A program made the position numbers and the translations under genes. The notes under the pieces were generated by a model that saw nothing but the letters and a program-made list of their open reading frames with translations, ran no database searches and had not been told where the DNA came from. This document shows positions 1 through 6,624 of a stretch of 11,539 bases of DNA, in pieces; the stretch's first letter is position 1, and each line of letters starts with the position of its first letter. This DNA is from Dialister sp. UBA734 (GTDB lineage: Bacteria > Bacillota > Negativicutes > Veillonellales > Dialisteraceae): contig DBLC01000081.1 of assembly GCA_002297935.1 (NCBI GenBank), forward strand, positions 1 through 11,539, in the 5' to 3' direction.

Positions 1-5
1 ATTCG

Positions 6-43
6 AGAACCCTAAGAACCCTTAAAACCTTAAGAACCCTTAA
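6..43. repeat. Short AGAACCCT-type repeats
   Basis: The octamer AGAACCCT occurs at 6-13, 15-22 and 33-40, with a related AAACCTTA at 25-32. CTTAA (21-25) and TTAAG (30-34) also form a tiny inverted repeat. The cluster lies at the very edge of the window, so it may be the end of a larger element. The same AACC(C)TTAA vocabulary reappears in the gene-free region at the right end (11399-11444). No coding sequence covers it. Function unknown. Confidence 0.5.
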
Positions 44-261
44 CTTCCAGCGAAATCATACCGATTAACTCAAATTCTTAACTTAACAACATTGCCCGCC
101 GAGGAAGAACACAAGAGGGGCTGTTCTAGTGGTATGCTTCGTAATGAACATAATTTGTAAGCTCAAAAAATAATACGGGAATGTCTATCATTTGTCTTGA
201 CATATATTATAATAAGTTTCTTTTTTGTAAAATTGACTCTGTGGATTTTGCAGTCACTAAA

Positions 262-292
262 ACTAACGGTAAAACCTATGTAAAACGTTAGT
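262..292. promoter_or_regulatory. Operator-like inverted/direct repeat upstream of ompM promoter
   Basis: ACTAACG (262-268) and CGTTAGT (286-292) are a perfect 7-bp inverted repeat. Between and partly inside them GTAAAAC occurs twice (269-275 and 280-286), with an 11-bp period, about one helical turn. The block ends 8 bp before the -35 box at 301. That is a typical place for an activator or repressor to bind. The regulator is not identifiable. Confidence 0.35.
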
Positions 293-300
293 AAATGCTA

Positions 301-329
301 TTGACTCGCAATGATTTAGAAAGTATATT
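301..329 (+). promoter_or_regulatory. Probable sigma-A promoter of ompM
   Basis: TTGACT (301-306), a 17-bp spacer and TATATT (324-329) match the housekeeping consensus well. Transcription would start near 336, giving a leader of about 130 nt before the ompM start. This promoter also argues against translation beginning at 295, since that codon would be upstream of the transcript start. Confidence 0.6.
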
Positions 330-421
330 GAGGGTATCCACGAAGTTCCTATGGGTCGGGGATGAAGGAAATAGCAGAGGAAACACGGTCACTCGAGCAA
401 AGATTTCCTTCCATATACATA

Positions 422-450
422 GGGATATTATTTTATGGGAAACATATCCC
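422..450 (+). promoter_or_regulatory. Leader hairpin abutting the ompM ribosome site
   Basis: GGGATAT (422-428) and ATATCCC (444-450) form a perfect 7-bp stem with a 15-nt loop in the ompM leader. The stem ends one base before AAAGGAG (452-458), the ribosome binding site. It could protect the 5' end of an abundant mRNA or modulate initiation. There is no T-run, so it is not a terminator. Confidence 0.35.
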
Positions 451-465
451 CAAAGGAGCAATCTT

Positions 466-1755
466 ATGAAAAAGATTCTTGCACTGGGTGCTGCACTCGC
501 ACTCACCGCTGGCGTATCCGCATACGCAGCAAATCCATTTTCTGATGTATCCACCAATGATTGGGCCTACCAGGCCGTATCCGACCTGTCTGACCAGGGC
601 GTTGTAGAAGGCTACCCGGACGGCACATTCAAAGGCGAAAGAAACATGACCCGGTATGAACTGGCTCAGATCATTGCTCGCCTCATGGCAAAAGAAGACC
701 AGCTGAACGCAGAACAGCAGGCAACTCTGGACAAACTGGCTGGCGAATACGCTGACGAACTGGCAAACCTGGGTGTTCGCGTTTCCAACCTGGAAAAGAA
801 AGTCGGCAACATCTACTGGTCCGGTGATGCTCGTATGCGTTATCAGGATACCGCAGCTAAAGGAGCCGATAAATACAACGGCCGTATTCGCCTCAATATC
901 AAAGGTCAGGTCAATGATAGCACCACTGTACAGGCTCGTCTGGTCAATAACATGGATTTCAAAGGGGATAATACTTCTTCCACTACAGCGGATCGCATCT
1001 ATGTTACCCACAATTTGGGGGACTCCACTTCTGTCACCCTGGGTCGTCAGCCACTGACAATTTTTGGCGGTCTGGAATACGATGACCAGTATGATGGGGC
1101 GCAGGTCGCTTACAAAGAAGGCAAATTTGATGCAAAGGTTGCCTTCGGTCAGCTCAATGCCAGTGACTTTGCTGTAGTTACAGGGAAAGCAGCTCCAGCA
1201 GATAAAAGCAAAGAGGAAGTCAAAGCCCATGATATGTTCTTAGCACAGGCAGATTATGATTTTGACTTTGCTAAGTTGGGTGTTGCCTATGTAGGATTCC
1301 AGGGTTCTGATGCTAAGAACGCAAAAGATGTAAATGGTGATAAAGCTCTTGGCTTTGACAACATCTGGGGCGTGAATCTGGTTGTTCCTGTGCAGGATCT
1401 TCGTGTCTATGGTGAATACTGGAAGTCCAATGCAGATGATAACAACAAAACCTGGCAGGCTGGCCTTGGCTACGGCACCTTGGATTTGAAGAAACCTGGC
1501 TCTTTCACTTTGGATGTGGCTTACAACAGAGTGGGACAGAAGGCATACTTTGGTGGTACTACCTACCAGGTCAATGACTTCTTCAGCAAAGGCGACAAGG
1601 AAATGAAATTCTGGAATGCTGTAGCCCAGGTCGCTTTACAGAAAAATGTATATCTCCGTGGTGAAGTAGCCTTTGATATCGATGGATATACCAAAGCCAA
1701 TGAATCTACATTCGATGACAACGCTTGGAACGTTTCCCTGAACTACAAATTTTAA
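466..1755 (+). CDS. ompM: OmpM-type SLH-domain outer-membrane porin
   Basis: This 429-residue protein is an outer-membrane porin that also tethers the outer membrane to peptidoglycan, as known for OmpM of Negativicutes. A signal peptide covers about residues 1-21 (MKK, hydrophobic core, AYA cleavage motif). An SLH domain follows at about 24-70 (NPFSDVSTNDWAYQAV, then GYPDGTFKGERNMTRYELA). A charged, probably coiled-coil stretch spans about 72-112. The rest is a beta-barrel with alternating strands, ending in NYKF; the terminal Phe is the usual barrel-assembly signal. I chose ATG 466 because AAAGGAG lies 7 bases upstream and a signal peptide starts there. An open frame runs back to 295 but lacks these features. 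It is monocistronic, bounded by a promoter at 301 and a terminator at 1808. In SLH proteins of this class binding is to polyamine-modified peptidoglycan; that is family knowledge, not visible here. Confidence 0.92.
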   Translation: MKKILALGAALALTAGVSAYAANPFSDVSTNDWAYQAVSDLSDQGVVEGYPDGTFKGERNMTRYELAQIIARLMAKEDQLNAEQQATLDKLAGEYADELANLGVRVSNLEKKVGNIYWSGDARMRYQDTAAKGADKYNGRIRLNIKGQVNDSTTVQARLVNNMDFKGDNTSSTTADRIYVTHNLGDSTSVTLGRQPLTIFGGLEYDDQYDGAQVAYKEGKFDAKVAFGQLNASDFAVVTGKAAPADKSKEEVKAHDMFLAQADYDFDFAKLGVAYVGFQGSDAKNAKDVNGDKALGFDNIWGVNLVVPVQDLRVYGEYWKSNADDNNKTWQAGLGYGTLDLKKPGSFTLDVAYNRVGQKAYFGGTTYQVNDFFSKGDKEMKFWNAVAQVALQKNVYLRGEVAFDIDGYTKANESTFDDNAWNVSLNYKF

Positions 1756-1807
1756 TATCCCTATGACGAATTGATCTGTTTCCTTGAATCAATCAGTAAA
1801 TAAGCAA

Positions 1808-1842
1808 AAAAAAGGAGGTCTCTTAGGAGATCTCCTTTTTTG
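1808..1842 (+). terminator. Terminator after ompM, probably bidirectional
   Basis: A 15-bp stem (1808-1822 with 1827-1841, one G-T wobble) closes on a TTAG loop. The left arm starts with an A-run and the right arm ends with a T-run. Read in either direction it therefore gives a hairpin followed by U residues. It lies between the convergent ompM and ABC-permease genes and can end both transcripts. Confidence 0.9.
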
Positions 1843-1944
1843 TAATGTATTGGATAATCTATATTTCTATGCAATTGAATACCAAGATTTTACAGCATAT
1901 ATGTAGCGAATATCGAGCTTATGAATTAATGGTTATCCACTAAT

Positions 1945-3591
1945 TTACCAGTGAATATGTCTTTTTAACAGGAGAAGTGACGTGACCGTAATGGCAACGC
2001 AGAGAACAGCCATAGCCATACCTAGAGAGACGCTGCCCTGTTCGAATTCTCTCATGATATACGTAGATATGACAAGGGTATTGGGCGGTGCGATGAGGCT
2101 TGGCGCAACCAGTTCTCTGATAGAAATAATAAATGTCATCATCCAGCCGGCAGCGATTCCTTTACCTATGAGAGGAAGCGTAATATGGAGGAAAATATAC
2201 AGGCTGCTACCACCAAAGATTTGTCCTGCTTCTATGAGGCGTGGCCCCATTTGGGTGAAAGCAGAGGTGATGTACTGTACGGCGTAAGGTAAGAAGAGGA
2301 TGACATACGTGATGACTAGAATGCCCATGGTATTGTACAGAGGAAGGATGTTGTAAATATCATTCCAAAAAAGCATCACACCGATGACGAGTACAATGCC
2401 AGGAAGCATTTCAGGAAGTAAACTCATGGCTTCTAAGGATTTCCCTATTTTTTTATGGCGTCGCACAGTGATTACAATGACAGTTCCTAAAATAGCACAA
2501 AGCGATGCAGAGACGATGCCAAGGAAGAGACTATTTCCGATAGCTGCTAATGCATCATTTTCTGTTTCACTGAAAAGCTCTACATAATGAGAAAATGTGA
2601 AATTTCCTGGTTGCAAACCAAATCCGCGAAGTTTGATCAGTGAGGTAGAAAGAATGGAGAAGTAGGGAATAATAATGGAAAAAAAGACAACAATGGATAT
2701 GTATCCTCCGGCTAAGAGTTTTCCAAGAGGGGATAAAGGAGTCAGTTTTATTCCACCTCCTTTTCCTGTGACAAGAGAGTAGCTTTTACGGATGGTAATT
2801 TCATTTTGGATGAACCAAAGAAATAGACAAATGGTGACTAAAATAGAAGCAAGGACCGCTGCTTTGCCAAAGGAAATAGGAGCCACCGCTGCATAGCGAT
2901 GGATAGAGGTGGTAAATACATCAAAACCAATGCGACGGCCCAATGTATAGGGCGTGCCGTATTCTGAAAGGGTTTTTACAAAAATGAGAAGGGCACCGAT
3001 GGCGTAATTGCCAAATAGAAGGGGGATAAGAATTTTTCTAAGGCGCTGACCAAAACCAGCGCCCATGACGGCAGCAGATTCTTCCAAACTGGAGGGGATG
3101 TGGATCAGTGCGTTTTTTAGAAGAATCATCATGAAAGGAAACAAATGAAGACTCATCACAAGGACCAAACCACCTAAGGTAAAGAAGAGGGGAATCCCAT
3201 TAGGAAAAGCTGGAAAAAGTTGAGCAAACAGACCTCTCTTTTGCATGAAAAGAATCCATCCCATGGAAGCAATGTAGGGAGGCGTCATAAAAGGAATAAG
3301 AAAAAGCAGGTCAAAGTTTTTCTTTTTGGCCCATTCCGTACGGGAAAAAAGATAGGCCAGAGGAAGGGCAATCACTGTGGAGCCGAAGACAACCCATATT
3401 CCCAAAAGGAGAGAATGGAGAATCATAGGGATATTTCCCTCTTCCTGAAGGGCTGTCCATGCATAGGAAAAATCAAGGCAGTCATTGATGATGACTGCCT
3501 TGACAAAAATCGTAAGCAACGGGCAAACCACTAGGAAAAAGAGGGCAATTCCCACCAGGAGAAAGTCAATGTTCTTTTTGATAGAGGTCAT
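1945..3591 (-). CDS. Fused ABC-importer permease (iron(III)/thiamine type)
   Basis: This 548-residue inner-membrane protein is two permease domains in one chain, as in FbpB and ThiP. Each half has about six hydrophobic segments and an EAA loop that docks the ATPase. The first loop is at about residues 169-190 (LEESAAVMGAGF...LIP), the second at about 452-474 (LIEAGQIFGG...TLPL). The linker near 262-290 is basic and glycine-rich. Translation starts at ATG 3591, 9 bases after the lipoprotein gene's stop, with a modest AAGGA site overlapping that stop. This suggests translational coupling. It is the last gene of the three-gene operon and converges on ompM. The size is normal for the fused family. 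The fused arrangement fits iron(III), thiamine or aminoethylphosphonate importers and does not choose among them. Confidence 0.88.
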   Translation of the reverse strand: MTSIKKNIDFLLVGIALFFLVVCPLLTIFVKAVIINDCLDFSYAWTALQEEGNIPMILHSLLLGIWVVFGSTVIALPLAYLFSRTEWAKKKNFDLLFLIPFMTPPYIASMGWILFMQKRGLFAQLFPAFPNGIPLFFTLGGLVLVMSLHLFPFMMILLKNALIHIPSSLEESAAVMGAGFGQRLRKILIPLLFGNYAIGALLIFVKTLSEYGTPYTLGRRIGFDVFTTSIHRYAAVAPISFGKAAVLASILVTICLFLWFIQNEITIRKSYSLVTGKGGGIKLTPLSPLGKLLAGGYISIVVFFSIIIPYFSILSTSLIKLRGFGLQPGNFTFSHYVELFSETENDALAAIGNSLFLGIVSASLCAILGTVIVITVRRHKKIGKSLEAMSLLPEMLPGIVLVIGVMLFWNDIYNILPLYNTMGILVITYVILFLPYAVQYITSAFTQMGPRLIEAGQIFGGSSLYIFLHITLPLIGKGIAAGWMMTFIISIRELVAPSLIAPPNTLVISTYIMREFEQGSVSLGMAMAVLCVAITVTSLLLLKRHIHW

Positions 3592-3600
3592 AGGAAATCC

Positions 3601-4614
3601 TTACTTGCAAAGTGCATTTAATTTAGCAGCCGTTTCCGAAGCGATAGACATCATCTTTGTCCAGTCGGCTGGAATTTGTGGGATATCAGAGAGTTGGATA
3701 TTCTTAGCTTTTACATCCTGACGTCCAGGCAGTAAGTTGGCATCAGCAACCATCTGCTGTACTTCATCAGAGAGGAGATAATCCATAAATTTCTGTGCAT
3801 TTTCTTTATCGGGGGCACTCTTCATGATCATGGCAGGACGGGGATTTACGATGGTTCCACTCTTTGGATAATAGATAGCCAGAGGTTCTCCTTTTTTGAT
3901 AGAAGAATAGGCATTGTAGTCAACGCCAGCGACCAAAATGCCAACTTCACCAGTTGTGACAGCTTCCAGAGCTGCTTTATTAGCACCAGGTACTTTCATG
4001 CCATTTTTTGCCATTCCTTCCAAAGCGTCCCAACCGTATTTGGAGACGTAGCCGGCGAGGAAATCTTTGCAAGCTCCTGATTTTTCCGGATCGGGAATAG
4101 CCAATTTTCCTTGGTATTCTGGATTGGCTAATTCACTCCAGTCTGCATCGAGGGTGGGGAAGACATTTTTATTGTAAATGACACCTACAGCAGAGGCACT
4201 ATACCCAAAAAGGGTATTATCATTGTCTTTGAAATCTTTCACCAGTTTGTCTGCTTCCTTTGGCTGGTAGGCAGTAAGTTCACCTTTTTGCTTCATAGAT
4301 AGGCCATCGGACCAGGATGCTAGGATCACTACATCTGCCACTGGATTGGATTTTTCTGCTTCTAGTCTTGCTAGTATTTCACCGGTGGTTCCCTGAAATT
4401 GTTCTACTTTAATTCCGGTTTTCTTTTCAAAACCTTTGGCAATTTTATTGGAAAGGCCTGCAGGAGAAGGCATGTAAACCGTAACTTTTCCTGAAGCAGG
4501 GGCTTGGGAAGAAGCAGCTTTGGGTGCATCAGTTTTGGTGCCACAAGCAGCTAAGCTCATAGCCAGGGTGCATGCCATGCTGGCAAGAAGAATTTTGGTG
4601 ATAGACTTTTTCAT
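3601..4614 (-). CDS. Substrate-binding lipoprotein of ABC importer (AfuA/FbpA-like)
   Basis: This 337-residue lipoprotein captures the substrate for the fused permease. A lipoprotein signal ends in LAAC, with the lipidated Cys at residue 24. A Ser/Ala/Pro-rich linker (about 27-42) follows, then a two-lobed binding protein: KVTVYMPSPAGL at the first strand, then a typical core around AIPDPEKSGACKDF (172-185). Iron-binding FbpA proteins use a pair of neighbouring tyrosines. Here GVDYNAY (230-236) supplies Tyr233 and Tyr236, which is suggestive but not the classic adjacent pair. Phosphonate- and thiamine-type binding proteins share the fold, so the substrate stays open. ATG 4614 has AAGGAGA upstream. 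The gene is followed after 9 nt by the permease and preceded by a structured 214-nt gap after the ATPase gene. Confidence 0.87.
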   Translation of the reverse strand: MKKSITKILLASMACTLAMSLAACGTKTDAPKAASSQAPASGKVTVYMPSPAGLSNKIAKGFEKKTGIKVEQFQGTTGEILARLEAEKSNPVADVVILASWSDGLSMKQKGELTAYQPKEADKLVKDFKDNDNTLFGYSASAVGVIYNKNVFPTLDADWSELANPEYQGKLAIPDPEKSGACKDFLAGYVSKYGWDALEGMAKNGMKVPGANKAALEAVTTGEVGILVAGVDYNAYSSIKKGEPLAIYYPKSGTIVNPRPAMIMKSAPDKENAQKFMDYLLSDEVQQMVADANLLPGRQDVKAKNIQLSDIPQIPADWTKMMSIASETAAKLNALCK

Positions 4615-4828
4615 TGTGATAATCTCCTTTTCTTTACATATGAATGTGTGACGCGCAAAATGTATGATGAATGAATTGCGTCATGATTGCAGTATCAGAT
4701 TCTATAGGTGAGAGGCAGGTATGGTAGCTAGGGAAACACTGATTTAATCATGGCTTTCCTAGCGAATAAGAAGCCCAATGGATCCCCGCCACTCCATGAT
4801 TAGACATCCTATTTTCTTACGTAGATAC
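4615..4828 (-). other. Intercistronic region with interlocking inverted repeats
   Basis: In this gap between the ATPase and lipoprotein genes, TAATCATGG (4745-4753) pairs perfectly with CCATGATTA (4794-4802). GCTAGGGAAA (4727-4736) pairs with TTTCCTAGC (4755-4763), leaving one bulged base. The two pairings interlock: each has one arm inside the other's loop, so they form an H-type pseudoknot or exclude each other. A further CATGATT at 4682-4688 could compete for AATCATG (4746-4752). No T-run follows either hairpin, so neither is a plain terminator. No clear internal promoter was seen. It may set the level of the binding protein relative to the ATPase. Confidence 0.5.
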
Positions 4829-5782
4829 CTATACAGTGATGATGTCGTTAGGATTTACATAGATACGCATCTTTTTTTCTGCACATATGGCAGTAGGGGA
4901 AAGAAGTGTCCATGTTTTGCCTTGCCAATCCAAATGGATTTGGTAGTCCTGTCCACGAAATTGACTGGATATGATAGAGACTTCATAGGATATGTCATTG
5001 GCTTTACTGAAAAGGCGCGCTTTTTCTGGGCGGAAAAGATGGTGCCCATCAATCCAATTGGAGGAACCTACAAATTTGGCAACAAAAGTTGTAGCTGGCT
5101 GATGATATATGTTTTCTGGCGGACCATATTGTTCAGTACAGCCCTGAGAGAGAACCGCGATGGCGTCGCTCATTTCCATCGCTTCCATCTGATCATGGGT
5201 TACAAAAACAGCAGTCACATGAAGCTTGGAAACTAAATCGCGGATTTCTCTTCTCATTTCGACTCGGAGCTTGGCATCAAGGGCAGACAATGGTTCATCA
5301 AAAAGGATACAGTCTTTGCCATAGGCAATGGCTCTGGCGAAAGCGACTCGCTGCTGTTGACCACCGGATAATTCATTGGGATATCGATTTTGAAAATCAA
5401 ATAACTCGACTTGCCCCAACGCTTTTGTTACGATTTCATCTATATGGGAAGTTTGCCCGGTAGCACGTAGTCCGAATGCTACATTTTCAAAGACCGTCAT
5501 ATGAGGCCACAAAGCAAAATCTTGAAATACAAATCCCAAATGCCGTTTTTCCGGCGGAATAAAAATATGCTTTGTGCTAGAGAATACACAAGTATCTCCT
5601 AGGTAAATCTCTCCTTTATCAGGAATTTCGAGACCGGCAATCATGCGGAGTAAAGTTGTTTTTCCACAGCCAGATGGACCTAGCAAAGTAGTAAAAGAAC
5701 CACTTTTTATGGTAAGTGAAAAATCTTGAATAATAGGTTTGTCACTATAAGATTTGAAAATATGACGTAAAACTATTTCCAT
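4829..5782 (-). CDS. ABC-importer ATPase (FbpC/PotA-like)
   Basis: This 317-residue cytoplasmic ATPase drives the importer encoded downstream. The motifs are complete: Walker A GPSGCGKTT (35-43), Q-loop Gln87, signature LSGGQQQR (138-145), Walker B CILFDEP (158-164) with its catalytic Glu163, D-loop SALD and H-loop His196. After about residue 240 comes a C-terminal TOBE-like regulatory domain (LFRPEKARLF). This places it in the group with FbpC, PotA and MalK. I chose ATG 5782 over the in-frame codon at 5809 because AAAGGAG sits just upstream and the family normally begins right before the first strand (MEIVLRHIFKSY). It is first in the operon, with a 214-nt structured gap before the lipoprotein gene. 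Confidence 0.9.
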   Translation of the reverse strand: MEIVLRHIFKSYSDKPIIQDFSLTIKSGSFTTLLGPSGCGKTTLLRMIAGLEIPDKGEIYLGDTCVFSSTKHIFIPPEKRHLGFVFQDFALWPHMTVFENVAFGLRATGQTSHIDEIVTKALGQVELFDFQNRYPNELSGGQQQRVAFARAIAYGKDCILFDEPLSALDAKLRVEMRREIRDLVSKLHVTAVFVTHDQMEAMEMSDAIAVLSQGCTEQYGPPENIYHQPATTFVAKFVGSSNWIDGHHLFRPEKARLFSKANDISYEVSIISSQFRGQDYQIHLDWQGKTWTLLSPTAICAEKKMRIYVNPNDIITV

Positions 5783-5871
5783 ATAAGCTCCTTTGGAAGA
5801 GATAACCAATGAATCGTTTTCTAACTTCTGGTCTGATTTCTGTTATCTGTTAACTATATAAATGTATTTAT

Positions 5872-5899
5872 AGTATAAAAAGAAGATGTCATGGGTTAA
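5872..5899 (-). promoter_or_regulatory. Candidate promoter of the ABC-importer operon
   Basis: On the - strand TTAACC (5899-5894), a 16-bp spacer and TATACT (5877-5872) give a plausible housekeeping promoter. The start would be near 5865, with an 80-nt leader. The area is very AT-rich, so other -10-like hexamers exist and the assignment is tentative. No clear iron-box was found overlapping it. Confidence 0.35.
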
Positions 5900-6017
5900 T
5901 ATATATAATGTAAATATTTGATTTAAAATAAAAGACCAGTGGTATAGAAAAGGTTTGAGCAGAAAATGATTCATAAATGACTCTTCGCTAGCATTTTTTA
6001 TTTTTCATATAAAAAAC

Positions 6018-6046
6018 TTGCAAAGTAAAAGTAACTGTGGTAATAT
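6018..6046 (+). promoter_or_regulatory. Upstream promoter P1 of the rpmG-rplL cluster
   Basis: TTGCAA (6018-6023), a 17-bp spacer and TAATAT (6041-6046), with an extended TGG just before the -10, make a strong-looking promoter. The start would be near 6053, only a few bases before a terminator-like hairpin at 6056. Confidence 0.5.
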
Positions 6047-6055
6047 AAATCTATC

Positions 6056-6077
6056 GCTGGGATGGCCCGGCTTTTTT
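6056..6077 (+). terminator. Terminator-like hairpin between tandem promoters
   Basis: GCTGGG (6056-6061) and CCCGGC (6066-6071) form a 6-bp stem with one G-T wobble and an ATGG loop, followed by six T residues. It has the form of an intrinsic terminator on the + strand, yet no + strand gene lies upstream in the gap. It would act on transcripts from P1, or insulate the cluster from upstream transcription antisense to the ABC operon. Confidence 0.5.
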
Positions 6078-6101
6078 AAGTGCAATTTTCTTCTTGCACT
6101 T
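6078..6101. repeat. 8-bp inverted repeat overlapping a -35 box
   Basis: AAGTGCAA (6078-6085) and TTGCACTT (6094-6101) are a perfect inverted repeat around an 8-nt loop. The right arm contains the -35 hexamer of P2. It could be a repressor operator or a leader hairpin for transcripts from P1. Confidence 0.45.
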
Positions 6102-6123
6102 TATGATCGATTTGTGATATACT
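6094..6123 (+). promoter_or_regulatory. Proximal promoter P2 of the rpmG-rplL cluster
   Basis: TTGCAC (6094-6099), an 18-bp spacer and TATACT (6118-6123), with TG at 6115-6116 as an extended -10, give a good promoter. Transcription would start near 6130, about 50 nt before rpmG. Confidence 0.6.
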
Positions 6124-6178
6124 AATCAAGCATGTTAATTGGCTGTGAGCCGAAGAAAGATTGAGTGAGGTGTAAATA

Positions 6179-6328
6179 ATGCGTGAAGGAATTACTCTTG
6201 CATGCACAGAATGCAAGCGCCGCAATTATCGTACAAACAAAAACAAGAAGACCACCACTGAACGTGTGGAACTGATGAAATACTGCAAATGGTGCCACAA
6301 ACACACCCTTCATAAGGAAACAAAATAA
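6179..6328 (+). CDS. rpmG: Ribosomal protein bL33
   Basis: This 49-residue protein of the large ribosomal subunit reads MREGITLACTECKRRNYRTN at its start. It is very basic and has two Cys pairs, CTEC (residues 9-12) and CKWC (36-39). That makes it the zinc-binding (C+) form of L33. The length is normal. ATG 6179 is preceded by a GAGGTG site. It heads the usual rpmG-secE-nusG-rplK order of Firmicutes and stands 28 nt before secE. Confidence 0.95.
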   Translation: MREGITLACTECKRRNYRTNKNKKTTTERVELMKYCKWCHKHTLHKETK

Positions 6329-6356
6329 TTTCTGATTATTGAACTGGGGTGTGAGC

Positions 6357-6611
6357 ATGGCCAAGGCGAAGCGTAAACCATCATCTGCAGCAACCAGAAC
6401 CGAAAGAGCACAGCAGGCAAACAGTGCATGGTCCCGTTTCTTCAAAGAAACGAAAATGGAAATGAAAAAAGTCATTTGGCCCACCAAAAGCCAGATGATT
6501 AACTACACCATTACCACCATCGTATCTGTCATCTTGGTATCTTTCCTGATTGTTGCCGTAGACTTCGTATTCGCTGGTCTCTCCAAGTTGTTAGTCACTA
6601 CTGTAGGCTGA
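6357..6611 (+). CDS. secE: Preprotein translocase subunit SecE
   Basis: SecE is the small essential subunit of the SecYEG channel in the inner membrane; it clamps SecY. This 84-residue protein has a basic Ala/Arg/Lys-rich N-terminal tail (about 1-24), then the conserved amphipathic segment FKETKMEMKKVIWPTK (29-44). A single membrane helix follows at about 50-75. This is the short one-helix form typical of Gram-positive-derived lineages. I chose ATG 6357, which has GGGGTG just upstream; an in-frame TTG at 6339 is possible but has no ribosome site. nusG follows after 13 nt. Confidence 0.94.
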   Translation: MAKAKRKPSSAATRTERAQQANSAWSRFFKETKMEMKKVIWPTKSQMINYTITTIVSVILVSFLIVAVDFVFAGLSKLLVTTVG

Positions 6612-6624
6612 AAGGAGGAGAGCA

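Larger units (their letters stand above)
1..465. other. Gene-free region upstream of ompM
   Basis: No credible gene was seen in these 465 bases. The left edge has short repeats (6-43). AGAACA (106-111) and TGTTCT (122-127) form a small hairpin without a T-run. An AT-rich stretch around 190-230 contains TTGACA (197-202) and TATAAT (208-213), but only 5 bp apart, so they are not one promoter. The right part has an operator-like repeat (262-292), a well-formed promoter (301-329) and a hairpin just before the ompM ribosome site. The frame is open from 295 into ompM but has no ribosome site there. Confidence 0.6.
5783..6178. other. Divergent control region between ABC operon and rpmG
   Basis: These 396 bases hold no credible gene. 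The left half is strongly AT-rich and carries the leftward promoter. A GAAAATGAT-TCATAAATGA stretch near 5962-5980 vaguely resembles a half Fur box. The right half carries two rightward promoters (6018-6046 and 6094-6123) separated by a terminator-like hairpin (6056-6077) and an 8-bp inverted repeat (6078-6101). Confidence 0.6.

Noticed and set aside
197..213. TTGACA followed by TATAAT as an ompM promoter
   Set aside because: The hexamers are only 5 bp apart, so they cannot form one promoter. TTGACT-17-TATATT at 301-329 is better.
295..465. 57-residue N-terminal extension of OmpM
   Set aside because: It has no ribosome site at 295 and would bury the signal peptide; the start at 466 has both a ribosome site and a signal peptide.
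433..1230. 265-codon open frame on the - strand opposite ompM
   Set aside because: It is antisense to a gene with clear signal peptide, SLH and barrel features, and its own translation shows no recognisable domain.
4778..5236. 152-codon + strand open frame
   Set aside because: It lies antisense to the 3' part of the ATPase gene, without a ribosome site or recognisable domain.
5962..5980. Possible Fur box upstream of the ABC operon
   Set aside because: Only one half resembles the consensus (GAAAATGAT); the second half does not, and it is upstream of the likely promoter.
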